This document shows positions 27,450 through 36,159 of a stretch of DNA of 64,000 nt, piece after piece (position 1 is the first letter of the stretch; every line of letters starts with the position of its first letter). A program made the translations under genes and the position numbers. The notes below the pieces were generated by a model. That model worked only from the letters and a program-made list of their open reading frames with translations. It did not search any database and was not told where the DNA came from. The stretch lies in assembly GCA_024234505.1 (NCBI GenBank), contig JACKOD010000001.1, positions 310,001 to 374,000 on the forward strand. Reading direction: 5' to 3'. The stretch is from Hahellaceae bacterium. GTDB taxonomy: Bacteria; Pseudomonadota; Gammaproteobacteria; Pseudomonadales; Oleiphilaceae.

Positions 27450-29621
27450 ATGAGTATTGATTTAAGCCAGTTTCATCAGGTTTTTTTCGAAGAGAGTTAC
27501 GAAGGCTTAGATATCATGGAGTCGGCGCTGCTCAATCTCGATCCCGCTAATGTCGACGCTGAAACAATCAACCAGATTTTTAGAGCCGCTCACTCCATAA
27601 AGGGAGGGAGCGGGACCTTTGGGTTTTCACAGGTTGCCGAATTTACCCACGTGGTCGAGACTTTACTGGATCAGATTCGCGGCGGAGAGCGGGAACTGAC
27701 GGCCAATTTTGTGGAGTTGTTTCTGGAGGCGGTGGACTGTATCCGCCGAATGATGAATCAGCTGGAAGCAAAAGAACCTTGTGATATTCCTGAAGCCGCC
27801 ACGATTCGAAAAAATTTCGAAGACATCCTTGCCGGAAAGGATACCGGCGGCGGTTCGCCGTCTCCGGCAACTATCGCCGATGAAGCAAAAGCAGACGCGG
27901 CTCCGTCGGGCTGGAAAATATATTTTAAACCCGGTGAAGATATTATGCGCACCGGCAACGATCCGCTGCGGATGTTTCGTGAATTGGCCTCTCATGGCCC
28001 TTTAACTGTTTCGGTGGTTGTGGATGATCTGCCGTCGATTAGTGGTATTGACCCCGAAAAAAGTTATCTGCGCTGGAACCTTGAGTTATTGGCGAATGTG
28101 GACAAATCGGCAGTAGATGAAGCCTTTGAATGGGTCGTTGATGAATCGGAAATTGTCATCGAACCTCTGGGTGGGGCAGAGCAGGCGATCGCAGCAACTG
28201 AGGCGGTTTCCCCGGCGCAACCCGCGACTCCTGTTCAACCAGCCGCCCAGCCTGAAAGTGCGAAGCCCGCTGTGGCGGACCTACCTGCTCAGACTAATAC
28301 CCAGACTACAGCGCCTGCCGTGACTCCGGCGGTTGTTTCGGCAGAAAAGGCCAGTGCGCCCCCGGCGACAGAATCGAAATCAGCGAAAGTCGATAAAAGC
28401 AAAGTCGAGGTTTCGTCGATCCGGGTGGGGATTGATAAGGTCGACAGTCTGATCAATATGGTCGGCGAGCTGGTAATAACTCAGTCGATGCTTGGTGAGC
28501 TCGGACGGGATTTTACCATGGATAAGCTGCCCAAATTGTTGGAAGGTCTGGACCAGCTCAGTCAAAATACCCGCGAGTTGCAGGAAAGCGTGATGCGAAT
28601 TCGCATGCTGCCCATTAGTTTCACCTTTAGTCGGTTTCCTCGTTTGGTGCACGATTTAAGTCGTACGATGGGCAAGAAAATCGAACTCAAAATGATTGGT
28701 GAAAACACCGAACTCGACAAAACGGTCATGGAGCGAATTGGCGATCCTCTGGTTCATTTGGTTCGTAATTCACTGGATCACGGAATCGAAAAGCCGGAAG
28801 ACCGGATCAAGGCGGGCAAGCCGGAAACGGGCGTCATTACGCTCAATGCCTATCATCAGGGTGGTAATATCATCATCAAGGTTCAGGATGATGGTGCAGG
28901 ACTTAATCGGGATCGCATTCGCGAAAAAGCCATTGCCAATCGTTTGATTGCCGAGACAGATAAATTAGCTGACGAGCAGATTTATGATCTGATTTTCCGC
29001 CCGGGGTTTTCTACGGCTGAAAAAATTACCGACATATCCGGTCGGGGTGTCGGAATGGATGTCGTTCGACGGAACATTCAGGAGCTCAATGGTTCCGTGG
29101 AAGTGGAGTCTGACCCAGGAGTTGGTTCGTCATTTACCATTCGTCTGCCACTGACTTTGGCTATTCTGGACGGTCAGCTGGTTCGCGTGGGCGAGCATGT
29201 ATACATATTGCCGTTGATTTCGATTGTGGAATCCTTGCAGTCATTTAAGGGCATGATTCATCGGGTTGCCGGTGGGTGTGATGTACTTCGACTGCGTAAT
29301 GAGTATGTCCCTATCATCCGGCTGTGGAAGATTTTCAATATCGAGCCTGAATACCGGGATCTCGACGATGCCCTGCTTGTAGTAGTTGAGGGCGATAACA
29401 TGAAAGTGGCAATCCTTGTGGATGATTTGCTCGCCCAGCAGCAGGTAGTAATAAAGAGTCTGGAAGAAAACTATCGTCGCGTGGAGGGTGTTTCCGGCGC
29501 CACCATTCTAGGGGATGGTACGGTATCGCTCATTCTGGATATTTCCGGTTTGATCAAACTTGCCGGTGTTCGCAGGGACGAATACAAGCGAGTGAAAAAT
29601 GACAGTGGGCGGGCGGCCTGA
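27450..29621 (+). CDS. cheA: CheA histidine kinase, second chemosensory system
   Basis: The 723-residue kinase has P1 with His48 (AAHSIKGGSG), a P2-like folded segment (about 155-240, GWKIYFKPGEDIM...), an Ala/Pro/Thr linker, P3 dimerisation from about residue 325, a P4 ATPase domain (LVRNSLDHGIE, DDGAGLNRD, GRGVGMDVVRRNI) and a P5 CheW-like end. It would phosphorylate the CheY just upstream and the CheB at 32086. The start at 27450 follows GGAAGG. Unlike the CheA at 50522, a folded P2 seems present. No receptor gene lies in the cluster. Confidence 0.95.
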   Translation: MSIDLSQFHQVFFEESYEGLDIMESALLNLDPANVDAETINQIFRAAHSIKGGSGTFGFSQVAEFTHVVETLLDQIRGGERELTANFVELFLEAVDCIRRMMNQLEAKEPCDIPEAATIRKNFEDILAGKDTGGGSPSPATIADEAKADAAPSGWKIYFKPGEDIMRTGNDPLRMFRELASHGPLTVSVVVDDLPSISGIDPEKSYLRWNLELLANVDKSAVDEAFEWVVDESEIVIEPLGGAEQAIAATEAVSPAQPATPVQPAAQPESAKPAVADLPAQTNTQTTAPAVTPAVVSAEKASAPPATESKSAKVDKSKVEVSSIRVGIDKVDSLINMVGELVITQSMLGELGRDFTMDKLPKLLEGLDQLSQNTRELQESVMRIRMLPISFTFSRFPRLVHDLSRTMGKKIELKMIGENTELDKTVMERIGDPLVHLVRNSLDHGIEKPEDRIKAGKPETGVITLNAYHQGGNIIIKVQDDGAGLNRDRIREKAIANRLIAETDKLADEQIYDLIFRPGFSTAEKITDISGRGVGMDVVRRNIQELNGSVEVESDPGVGSSFTIRLPLTLAILDGQLVRVGEHVYILPLISIVESLQSFKGMIHRVAGGCDVLRLRNEYVPIIRLWKIFNIEPEYRDLDDALLVVVEGDNMKVAILVDDLLAQQQVVIKSLEENYRRVEGVSGATILGDGTVSLILDISGLIKLAGVRRDEYKRVKNDSGRAA

Positions 29622-29672
29622 GCCCATCATCGTGCAGACCCGTCAGAGGATATCAGAAATGGAGTGCGCCAG

Positions 29673-30224
29673 ATGAGCAAGACCAGCAAAATCGATGACA
29701 CAATCGACATGCTGAACCAGGAGATCAGTGAAGCAACGTCCGATGAGGAGTATTGCCAGTTCCTGACGTTTTACATGGACAATGAAGAATACGGAATAGA
29801 TATTCTGAGTGTTCAGGAAATCCGGGGCTGGGAGGCTGCTACGGCGATACCCAACGCACCGGGTTACGTAAAAGGGGTGCTTAACTTGCGCGGCACCGTG
29901 GTACCTATCGTTGATTTGCGTTTACGTTTCGGTATGAATCAGGCGGAATATAGTGCACTGACGGTGGTTATCGTTGTTAATGTGCACGCCGAAAACGGGG
30001 TGAAGGTAATGGGTATCGTGGTGGATGCCGTGTCTGACGTGCACAGCTTCGCGCTCAGTGATATTCAGTCCTCGCCAGAATTGGCCGACAACCGGAACAC
30101 GTCTTTTGTTACCGGATTAGGCAACATCAATGACAAGATGGTGATACTGCTGGACATTAACGCCATGCTGACCGCTCAGGACGATGCGGACTTCTCGTCA
30201 TTGAGAAGCCGATCCGACGATTAG
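29673..30224 (+). CDS. cheW: CheW adaptor, second chemosensory system
   Basis: The 183-residue protein is a CheW domain (about 28-170: FLTFYMDNEEYGIDILSVQEI, PGYVKGVLNLRGTVVPIVDLR) with a 25-residue N-terminal extension. It couples receptors to CheA. ATG 29673 has GGAG 8 bases upstream; a GTG at 29664 is less likely. Confidence 0.94.
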   Translation: MSKTSKIDDTIDMLNQEISEATSDEEYCQFLTFYMDNEEYGIDILSVQEIRGWEAATAIPNAPGYVKGVLNLRGTVVPIVDLRLRFGMNQAEYSALTVVIVVNVHAENGVKVMGIVVDAVSDVHSFALSDIQSSPELADNRNTSFVTGLGNINDKMVILLDINAMLTAQDDADFSSLRSRSDD

Positions 30225-30271
30225 CGTGATTCGTATTTTTAGCTGACCTTTATCGGATACAAAATAAATTC

Positions 30272-31150
30272 ATGAGTCACGACCTTATTCAAAATACGAT
30301 GCAAGAGTTAAAGGGGCGCTCGACGCCGACCGAAAGCCGCGAATTTCCTATGACGGATGCGGACTTTCAGCGTTTAAGTCAACTTGCCCACAATTATACC
30401 GGTATTGTTTTGGGGGCTCACAAGCGTGATATGGTTTATGGCCGTTTGGCGCGTCGAATCCGCGCTTTGGGGTTGAGGGATTTTAATGCCTATTGTGATC
30501 TGCTAGATACGCCGGGCAGTGGTGAGCTCAGTGGTTTTATCAATTCAATTACGACCAATCTCACTTCATTTTTCAGAGAAAGGCATCACTTCGATTTTTT
30601 ACGGGATCGGGCTTTGCCAGAAGTAAAACAACGAAATGCCCACAGCAAAAAATTGCGAATATGGTCTGCGGGATGTTCAACCGGGGAAGAACCTTATAGC
30701 TTGTCCATCACGGTGAATGAGGTGATGGATACGCAGCGGTGGGATTGCAAAATACTGGCGACGGACCTCGATTCCAACGTACTGAGTCATGGTTCCAATG
30801 GTGTATATGATATTCAGCGTATTGAAACTGTGGATATGGCGCAGCGACAGCGCTGGTTTTTTAAAGATGCCTCGGGTGAGACTGTTAAGGTAAAGCCGGC
30901 AATACAGAAAACCATCAGTTTTAAACGTCTGAACCTTATTGAAGATTGGCCCATGAAGGGGCCTTTCGACATTATTTTTTGTCGTAATGTCGTGATTTAT
31001 TTTAACAAGGACACTCAGCGTCAGTTATTTGATCGATTCGCCGATATTTTGGTGGATGGAGGGTATTTATGCATCGGCCATTCAGAAACACTGAATCGAG
31101 TTACCGATCGGTTTAAAGCGCTGGGACACACTATTTATCAGAAAATTTAG
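30272..31150 (+). CDS. cheR: CheR, receptor glutamate methyltransferase
   Basis: The 292-residue SAM-dependent enzyme has the N-terminal helical CheR domain (about 28-85), and the catalytic domain with IWSAGCSTGEEPYS, the ATDLDSNVL block and the FDIIFCRNVVIYF motif. It methylates chemoreceptor glutamates. The ribosome binding site at 30272 is weak, and an ATG at 30350 (MTDADFQRL) is possible. It is the only cheR in the window, so it might also serve the flagellar system. Confidence 0.94.
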   Translation: MSHDLIQNTMQELKGRSTPTESREFPMTDADFQRLSQLAHNYTGIVLGAHKRDMVYGRLARRIRALGLRDFNAYCDLLDTPGSGELSGFINSITTNLTSFFRERHHFDFLRDRALPEVKQRNAHSKKLRIWSAGCSTGEEPYSLSITVNEVMDTQRWDCKILATDLDSNVLSHGSNGVYDIQRIETVDMAQRQRWFFKDASGETVKVKPAIQKTISFKRLNLIEDWPMKGPFDIIFCRNVVIYFNKDTQRQLFDRFADILVDGGYLCIGHSETLNRVTDRFKALGHTIYQKI

Positions 31151-31314
31151 CCAAAAAATATAGCGGCGATTGATTCACTGCAGGGGCTACAGGGTATTCG
31201 AGAGGCACCATCTCGTATTCGTGACTGGCCGGGTAGCCGTCCCGAACGACAGCGGTTTTAATTCGAGACCGGTAAACACTCGCCACGGCTGGAATGGATT
31301 AATAAAAAGAAAGC

Positions 31315-31974
31315 GTGAGATATCGACTTGTGGATGATGAAATAAACTACAGACCACCAAAAGCGCTTCCAGGGTTTGAGCATATAAACCGCTACTGGGA
31401 CAAAAACATGAGCTTGCCGGCAGCAAAGCTGTTGCCCGGGGAGTTCTATGTAAGCATTCGTGGTGAAATGATTGTTACTGTGCTTGGATCTTGTATTTCT
31501 GCATGTGTCAGAGATAGGGTTCACGGGATCGGTGGGATGAACCACTTTATGCTGCCGGCTCAAAATGAGTTTTCGAGCTCGAAATGGGGCAATAGTACGG
31601 TCAGTTCATCTTCCCGCTACGGAAATTGGGCGATGGAATACCTTATCAACGAAATTCTGAAAGCCGGAGGAGAGCGTCGCTATCTGGAAGTGAAAATATT
31701 TGGTGGTGGCAATGTCCTTAGCAACATGACAGATATAGGTAAGCGCAATATTGAATTTGTTGAAGAGTATGTTGCGCGGGAGGGGCTTTCAATCATAGCC
31801 AAGGATGTAGGTGATATTTATCCCAGAAAGGTGCTGTATTTTCCGGATACGGGCGCCGTTAAAATGCGAAAGTTACGTAGTGTCCAGAACGATACGCTCA
31901 TTAGTCGTGAGCGCGCATATCTTGAGAAAATCAAGCAGCGCTCTCAGGATGGCGGTGTAGAACTTTTTGATTGA
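31315..31974 (+). CDS. cheD: CheD, receptor glutamine deamidase
   Basis: The 219-residue protein has the CheD core: LPGEFYVSIRGEMIVTVLGSCISACVRD with the catalytic Cys, GGMNHFMLP with the His, and KIFGGGNVLSNM. It deamidates receptor glutamines and can act with CheY-type regulators. I use the GTG at 31315 because the ALPGFEHINRYWD leader is common in gammaproteobacterial CheD; a GTG at 31330 is possible. A 164-base gap separates it from cheR. Confidence 0.93.
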   Translation: MRYRLVDDEINYRPPKALPGFEHINRYWDKNMSLPAAKLLPGEFYVSIRGEMIVTVLGSCISACVRDRVHGIGGMNHFMLPAQNEFSSSKWGNSTVSSSSRYGNWAMEYLINEILKAGGERRYLEVKIFGGGNVLSNMTDIGKRNIEFVEEYVAREGLSIIAKDVGDIYPRKVLYFPDTGAVKMRKLRSVQNDTLISRERAYLEKIKQRSQDGGVELFD

Positions 31975-32085
31975 TTTTTATATATCGGCAGTCTCGAAGT
32001 AAAGTGTCTATGAATGAGTACAACCGATCATGATTATTGATTGGAATAGGGCGAATCAGGCACTTGAGTTTAATACGGAGCATTT

Positions 32086-33138
32086 GTGAAAAAGATTAGC
32101 GTATTGGTAGTCGACGACTCTGAGCTTATTCGCAGGGTGTTGTCTCAGATAATTAATGCTGCGGCGGATATGCATGTCGTCGGGACGGCAGAGGATCCTT
32201 ATGATGCGCGGGAAAAAATAAAACAGCTAAACCCTGATGTACTGACACTCGATATTGAAATGCCCAAAATGGATGGTATTTCTTTTCTCCGGAATCTAAT
32301 GCGTTTGCGTCCCATGCCAGTCATCATGATTTCGACCTTGACTGAAAAAGGGGCCCCGGCCACGCTCGAAGCATTGGAAATCGGGGCCGTTGATTATTTG
32401 GCGAAGCCAAAAACGGATCAGATGCAGGGTTTACAGGCTTATACCGACGATATTCACGAAAAGATCCGTGCTGCCGCCGGTGCAAATATGGGAATGACGG
32501 ATCGTAGTCGTCAGATGACTACCATTCGCGAATCCGGGGTACGCGCACGAAATACCAAATATGACCCCAGAAAATTGATCGCCATTGGAGCCTCGACCGG
32601 CGGGACGGAAGCAATTAAGGAAGTCTTGCTTGGCATGCCGGTTAACTGTCCGCCCATCGTAATTAGTCAGCATATACCTCCGGTGTTTAGCACCACCTTT
32701 GCCGAAAGAATGAACCGGTTGTGTGACATAACAGTTTATGAAGCTCAGAGCGGTATGCAGTTGGAGCCAGGTTGCGCTTATCTGGCGCCGGGAGATTTCC
32801 ATCTGGTGCTTGAGAAAAAAGGTGCCAGATATTTTACCCGGTTGTTACAGACCGAGCAGGTCAACCGGCACCGGCCTTCCGTTGATGTGATGTTCGATTC
32901 GGTCGCGGATTTATGTCGTTCCGACGCCGTGGGTGCCTTGCTGACAGGGATGGGCAGGGATGGCGCAGCCGGGTTGCTGAAACTAAAAGAGCAGGGCTGT
33001 TATACGATCGCACAGGATCAGGCAACCAGTGTGGTTTGGGGAATGCCGGGGGCTGCCGTGCAGCTTGGTGCGGCCTCTGAAGTGTGTGCATTGGAAAAGA
33101 TACACCAGAAAGTACTGGCGGCCTGTGCCATTCGTTGA
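32086..33138 (+). CDS. cheB: CheB methylesterase, second chemosensory system
   Basis: The 350-residue protein has a receiver with Asp56 (LTLDIEMPKMDG) and a methylesterase domain with the Ser site GASTGGTEA (near 168), SQHIPP (His near 194) and GMGRDGA (Asp near 290). It removes receptor methyl groups and deamidates glutamines. It starts with GTG, with GGAG 7 bases upstream. Confidence 0.95.
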   Translation: MKKISVLVVDDSELIRRVLSQIINAAADMHVVGTAEDPYDAREKIKQLNPDVLTLDIEMPKMDGISFLRNLMRLRPMPVIMISTLTEKGAPATLEALEIGAVDYLAKPKTDQMQGLQAYTDDIHEKIRAAAGANMGMTDRSRQMTTIRESGVRARNTKYDPRKLIAIGASTGGTEAIKEVLLGMPVNCPPIVISQHIPPVFSTTFAERMNRLCDITVYEAQSGMQLEPGCAYLAPGDFHLVLEKKGARYFTRLLQTEQVNRHRPSVDVMFDSVADLCRSDAVGALLTGMGRDGAAGLLKLKEQGCYTIAQDQATSVVWGMPGAAVQLGAASEVCALEKIHQKVLAACAIR

Positions 33139-33410
33139 AATAGGTGGTGTTAAATGTAGCATCGTGGTGAGAGTCTGCTACGCTATTGTTATCGGTTGTG
33201 ATGTTCCGCTTAGCTGTTGAATAGTGAAGTAAAATAACTACATGACATTCAGCAAGGCGTTATAAAAGCTTGTACCCGTGTCGGGAGCGTACAGCGTGAG
33301 TTGTTAGACGCGGTAATTTCCTGGACATATTAATATTGTCGTTATTCAATTGATTGAAAATCGTGCGCTGCGGGGATGGTAGCCGTAGTCGTAATACCAG
33401 GGGGACATAT

Positions 33411-33716
33411 ATGTCAATTACCACCAGTAAGTCGGCAGATGGCAGTGTCATCAATATTAGAATTCAAGGACGTTTCGATTTTAGTTCGCATCAGGAGTTT
33501 CGTGATGCCTACGAAAATGCTGATGATAATGTCAGAGAATATTTGATAGATATGAGTGAAACTTCATATCTGGATAGCTCTGCATTGGGGATGTTGTTGC
33601 TGCTGAGAGATTTCGCGGGAGGCGATGCTGCCAAGGTGTCTATTACCAATTGCAACCATGATGTCAAAAAAATCCTGACCATTTCCAATTTTGAACAACT
33701 TTTTTCAATCAAGTAG
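33411..33716 (+). CDS. hsbA: STAS anti-sigma factor antagonist, HsbA-like
   Basis: The 101-residue protein is a STAS domain with the phosphorylation site YLDSSALGML; Ser56 and Ser57 are the candidates. In P. aeruginosa HsbA is the switch protein of the HptB pathway and binds the anti-sigma factor FlgM or a diguanylate cyclase depending on its phosphorylation. The next two genes encode HsbR- and HptB-like proteins in the same order, so the assignment is well supported. A strong AGGGGG site precedes ATG 33411. A terminator-like hairpin follows. Confidence 0.87.
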   Translation: MSITTSKSADGSVINIRIQGRFDFSSHQEFRDAYENADDNVREYLIDMSETSYLDSSALGMLLLLRDFAGGDAAKVSITNCNHDVKKILTISNFEQLFSIK

Positions 33717-33740
33717 CCCTTTTTTAATATCTGACCAGAG

Positions 33741-33770
33741 AACGCGCAGTTTATCTGCGCGTTTATTTTT
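33741..33770 (+). terminator. Intrinsic terminator between hsbA and hsbR
   Basis: A perfect 9-bp stem (AACGCGCAG at 33741-33749 and CTGCGCGTT at 33755-33763) with a TTTAT loop runs into TTTATTTTT. It stands inside the module, so it may act as an attenuator. Confidence 0.88.
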
Positions 33771-33784
33771 CAGAAGAGGGCCTC

Positions 33785-35485
33785 ATGTCTAACGAGTCTT
33801 TGAAAATACTCATTGCAGATGACAACGATACAGATCGGATGATTCTGCAAGCCATCGTCAAGCGCCAGGGGCATCAGGTGGTTGCTGCTCGTGATGGTGC
33901 TGAAGCGGTCGAAAAATTTCGGGAAACAGCCCCCCAGATTGTTCTGCTGGATGCGCTTATGCCTCGAATGGATGGTTTTGAAGCTGCCGAAATTATCAAG
34001 AAAATGGCGGGTGAAGAACTGGTCCCGATCATTTTTCTTACTTCACTTACCGATGCAGAGTCCTTGGCCCGCTGTGTGGATGCCGGGGGCGATGACTTCC
34101 TCTCGAAACCTTATAATCAAATCATACTGCAGGCAAAAATAAACGCCTTCAACCGAATGCGTATCATGCACAGTACGTTGCAGGAACAGCGCGATCAGAT
34201 TGCCGAAAACAACGAGCATTTGTTGCAGGAGCAACAGGTTGCAAAAACGGTTTTTGATAATGTGGCGCATATGGGGTGCCTGCATGCTCGCAACATTAAA
34301 CATTTGCTATCCCCTTTGTCTGTGTTTAACGGTGATGTTTTACTGGCTTGTCAAAAGCCTTCGGGCGGGATGCATGTTCTGTTAGGTGACTTTACAGGTC
34401 ATGGATTACCGGCGGCGATTGGTGCAATGCCGTTAGCTGAAATCTTTTATGGTATGACCAATAAAGGTTTCAACATGACCGATGTGCTGCGGGAAATTAA
34501 TCAGAAACTGAAGCAAATTCTACCGGTAGGTTTTTTCTGCTGCTCGTGCATGATTGATCTGGACTTTGAAAATCAGGATATCGAAGTCTGGATTGGCGGT
34601 TTGCCTGATGCGATTTTATACCGCTCAAGCGGTGAAATTATTCGCATCAAATCTAATCATCTGCCACTGGGCGTCTTGTCTACCGAGCGTTTTAAGACTG
34701 AAACCTATCAATATGAAATGGGGATGGGCGACCGCTTTTACATGTGGTCTGATGGCATCATCGAATCGCGCAATATTTCTGGAGATATGTTTGGCGAGTC
34801 ACGTGTGCTAGACCTTTTCGATCGTAACCATGTGCCCGAACAGCTGTTTGGTGAAATACAGTCATCAGTTCAGCAATTTATCGGAGAAAAGGAATACGAT
34901 GATGACCTGACAATGGTCGAAGTCGCCATGATGCCTGAATCAGAGCTGGGGCTTGAAGGCTCGCAAGTGGGTAAAAGCGCGTTAATCGGTCCGGTGAATT
35001 GGCATTTTACCTATGAAATGCGTAATGAAACGCTTCGGGAATTTAATCCGCTGCCACTGCTGCTGCACGTCATTATGGAAGTTCCGGGGTTGAGAACATT
35101 CAGCGGTCAGGTATATACGATGCTGGCAGAGCTGATGTCTAATGCATTGGAGCACGGCGTCCTGGGTCTGGATTCGAAAATGAAAGAAACGCCGGCCGGA
35201 TTCGCGGCCTATTACATGTCACGAGCAGAGCGGCTTAAGGATTTCTCACAAGGGTGGATCAGGGTTTCAGTTGATCATCAGCCATTGGAAAAAGGCGGCG
35301 TGCTGATGGTTCGTGTAGAGGATAGTGGTGAAGGTTTTGACTATGAGAAGTTTGAAAGCAAATCGAACTTGAATAAAGGCTATTGTGGTAGAGGCATTCC
35401 GCTGATAGGTAATTTATGTCGTCGGGTGGAATATCTTGGCAAAGGTAATATAGTAGAAGTAGAGTTTGAGTGGCGACCGGAGTGA
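33785..35485 (+). CDS. hsbR: HsbR-like response regulator with PP2C phosphatase and anti-sigma kinase domains
   Basis: The 566-residue protein has a receiver (Asp56 in LLDALMP), a SpoIIE/PP2C phosphatase domain (about 185-385, with GDFTGHGLPAAIGAMPLAEIFY and DDDLTMVEV) and a C-terminal RsbW-type HATPase domain (about 420-565, LMSNALEHGVLG, VEDSGEGFDY, GRGIPLIG). This matches HsbR, which dephosphorylates or phosphorylates HsbA under control of HptB. It starts 14 bases after the hairpin following hsbA. Confidence 0.92.
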   Translation: MSNESLKILIADDNDTDRMILQAIVKRQGHQVVAARDGAEAVEKFRETAPQIVLLDALMPRMDGFEAAEIIKKMAGEELVPIIFLTSLTDAESLARCVDAGGDDFLSKPYNQIILQAKINAFNRMRIMHSTLQEQRDQIAENNEHLLQEQQVAKTVFDNVAHMGCLHARNIKHLLSPLSVFNGDVLLACQKPSGGMHVLLGDFTGHGLPAAIGAMPLAEIFYGMTNKGFNMTDVLREINQKLKQILPVGFFCCSCMIDLDFENQDIEVWIGGLPDAILYRSSGEIIRIKSNHLPLGVLSTERFKTETYQYEMGMGDRFYMWSDGIIESRNISGDMFGESRVLDLFDRNHVPEQLFGEIQSSVQQFIGEKEYDDDLTMVEVAMMPESELGLEGSQVGKSALIGPVNWHFTYEMRNETLREFNPLPLLLHVIMEVPGLRTFSGQVYTMLAELMSNALEHGVLGLDSKMKETPAGFAAYYMSRAERLKDFSQGWIRVSVDHQPLEKGGVLMVRVEDSGEGFDYEKFESKSNLNKGYCGRGIPLIGNLCRRVEYLGKGNIVEVEFEWRPE

Positions 35486-35546
35486 CACCTCCTCTAACGT
35501 CGAAAGAGCGAATGCCCGCCACTCGGGTATTGGCAGGAATGATTGG

Positions 35547-35897
35547 ATGACTGACAACGTGACACATGTAGATTTGAACGCACTGGCGGAACTCAAAGAA
35601 GTGATGGAAGAAGAATTTACCATTCTTCTCGAAACCTATCTTAATGACTCGCTGGACAGAATTGAGCAATTGAAAAGCGCGTATGCGGCCGGTGATGCAG
35701 ATGCCTTCAGCCGAGCGGCGCATAGCTTTAAAGGAAGCAGTAATAATCTTGGGGTGGTACTACTGGCGCAATATTGCCAGGAGGCGGAAACGCAAAGTAA
35801 AGGAGGGGATTTGTCGCAAGGTCAACAACTCATAGAAAAAATTGAAAATGAATTTGAAATAGTCACACAGCAATTACAGGCCCATCTTGGGTTGTGA
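35547..35897 (+). CDS. hptB: Histidine phosphotransfer protein, HptB-like
   Basis: The 116-residue protein is one Hpt domain with His59 in AAHSFKGSSNNLG. In Pseudomonas HptB relays phosphate from hybrid kinases to HsbR. The gene follows hsbR by 61 bases. An in-frame codon at 35466 lies within hsbR and lacks the fold, so ATG 35547 is used. Confidence 0.9.
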   Translation: MTDNVTHVDLNALAELKEVMEEEFTILLETYLNDSLDRIEQLKSAYAAGDADAFSRAAHSFKGSSNNLGVVLLAQYCQEAETQSKGGDLSQGQQLIEKIENEFEIVTQQLQAHLGL

Positions 35898-36051
35898 CTT
35901 AATGCGGCCAGGGTGCCTCATTGTGCGCCCGCAGTGCCATTTCTCTCGTTGTATTGAATTATCCCTATTGTGCTTTTCGGAAAGTATCTTCCTGATCGCA
36001 CGCTTCTGTTTGTTCTTTTCTTCCCATGGTAACGCTTGCAGTAGATAAAGC

Positions 36052-36067
36052 TGGCCTGTGAATTGCT
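36052..36067 (+). promoter_or_regulatory. Sigma-54 promoter of fliK
   Basis: TGGCCTGTGAATTGCT, 93 bases before fliK, has correct -24/-12 spacing. It differs by one base from the fliL element at 37823. Confidence 0.83.
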
Positions 36068-36159
36068 TTGCATTATGCACCTCTTAATGATAACTGAATC
36101 AACTTGCCGTTATCGGATGATATTCAGGTGTCGTGATCATTGTGTGTGACAGGTAGCTT

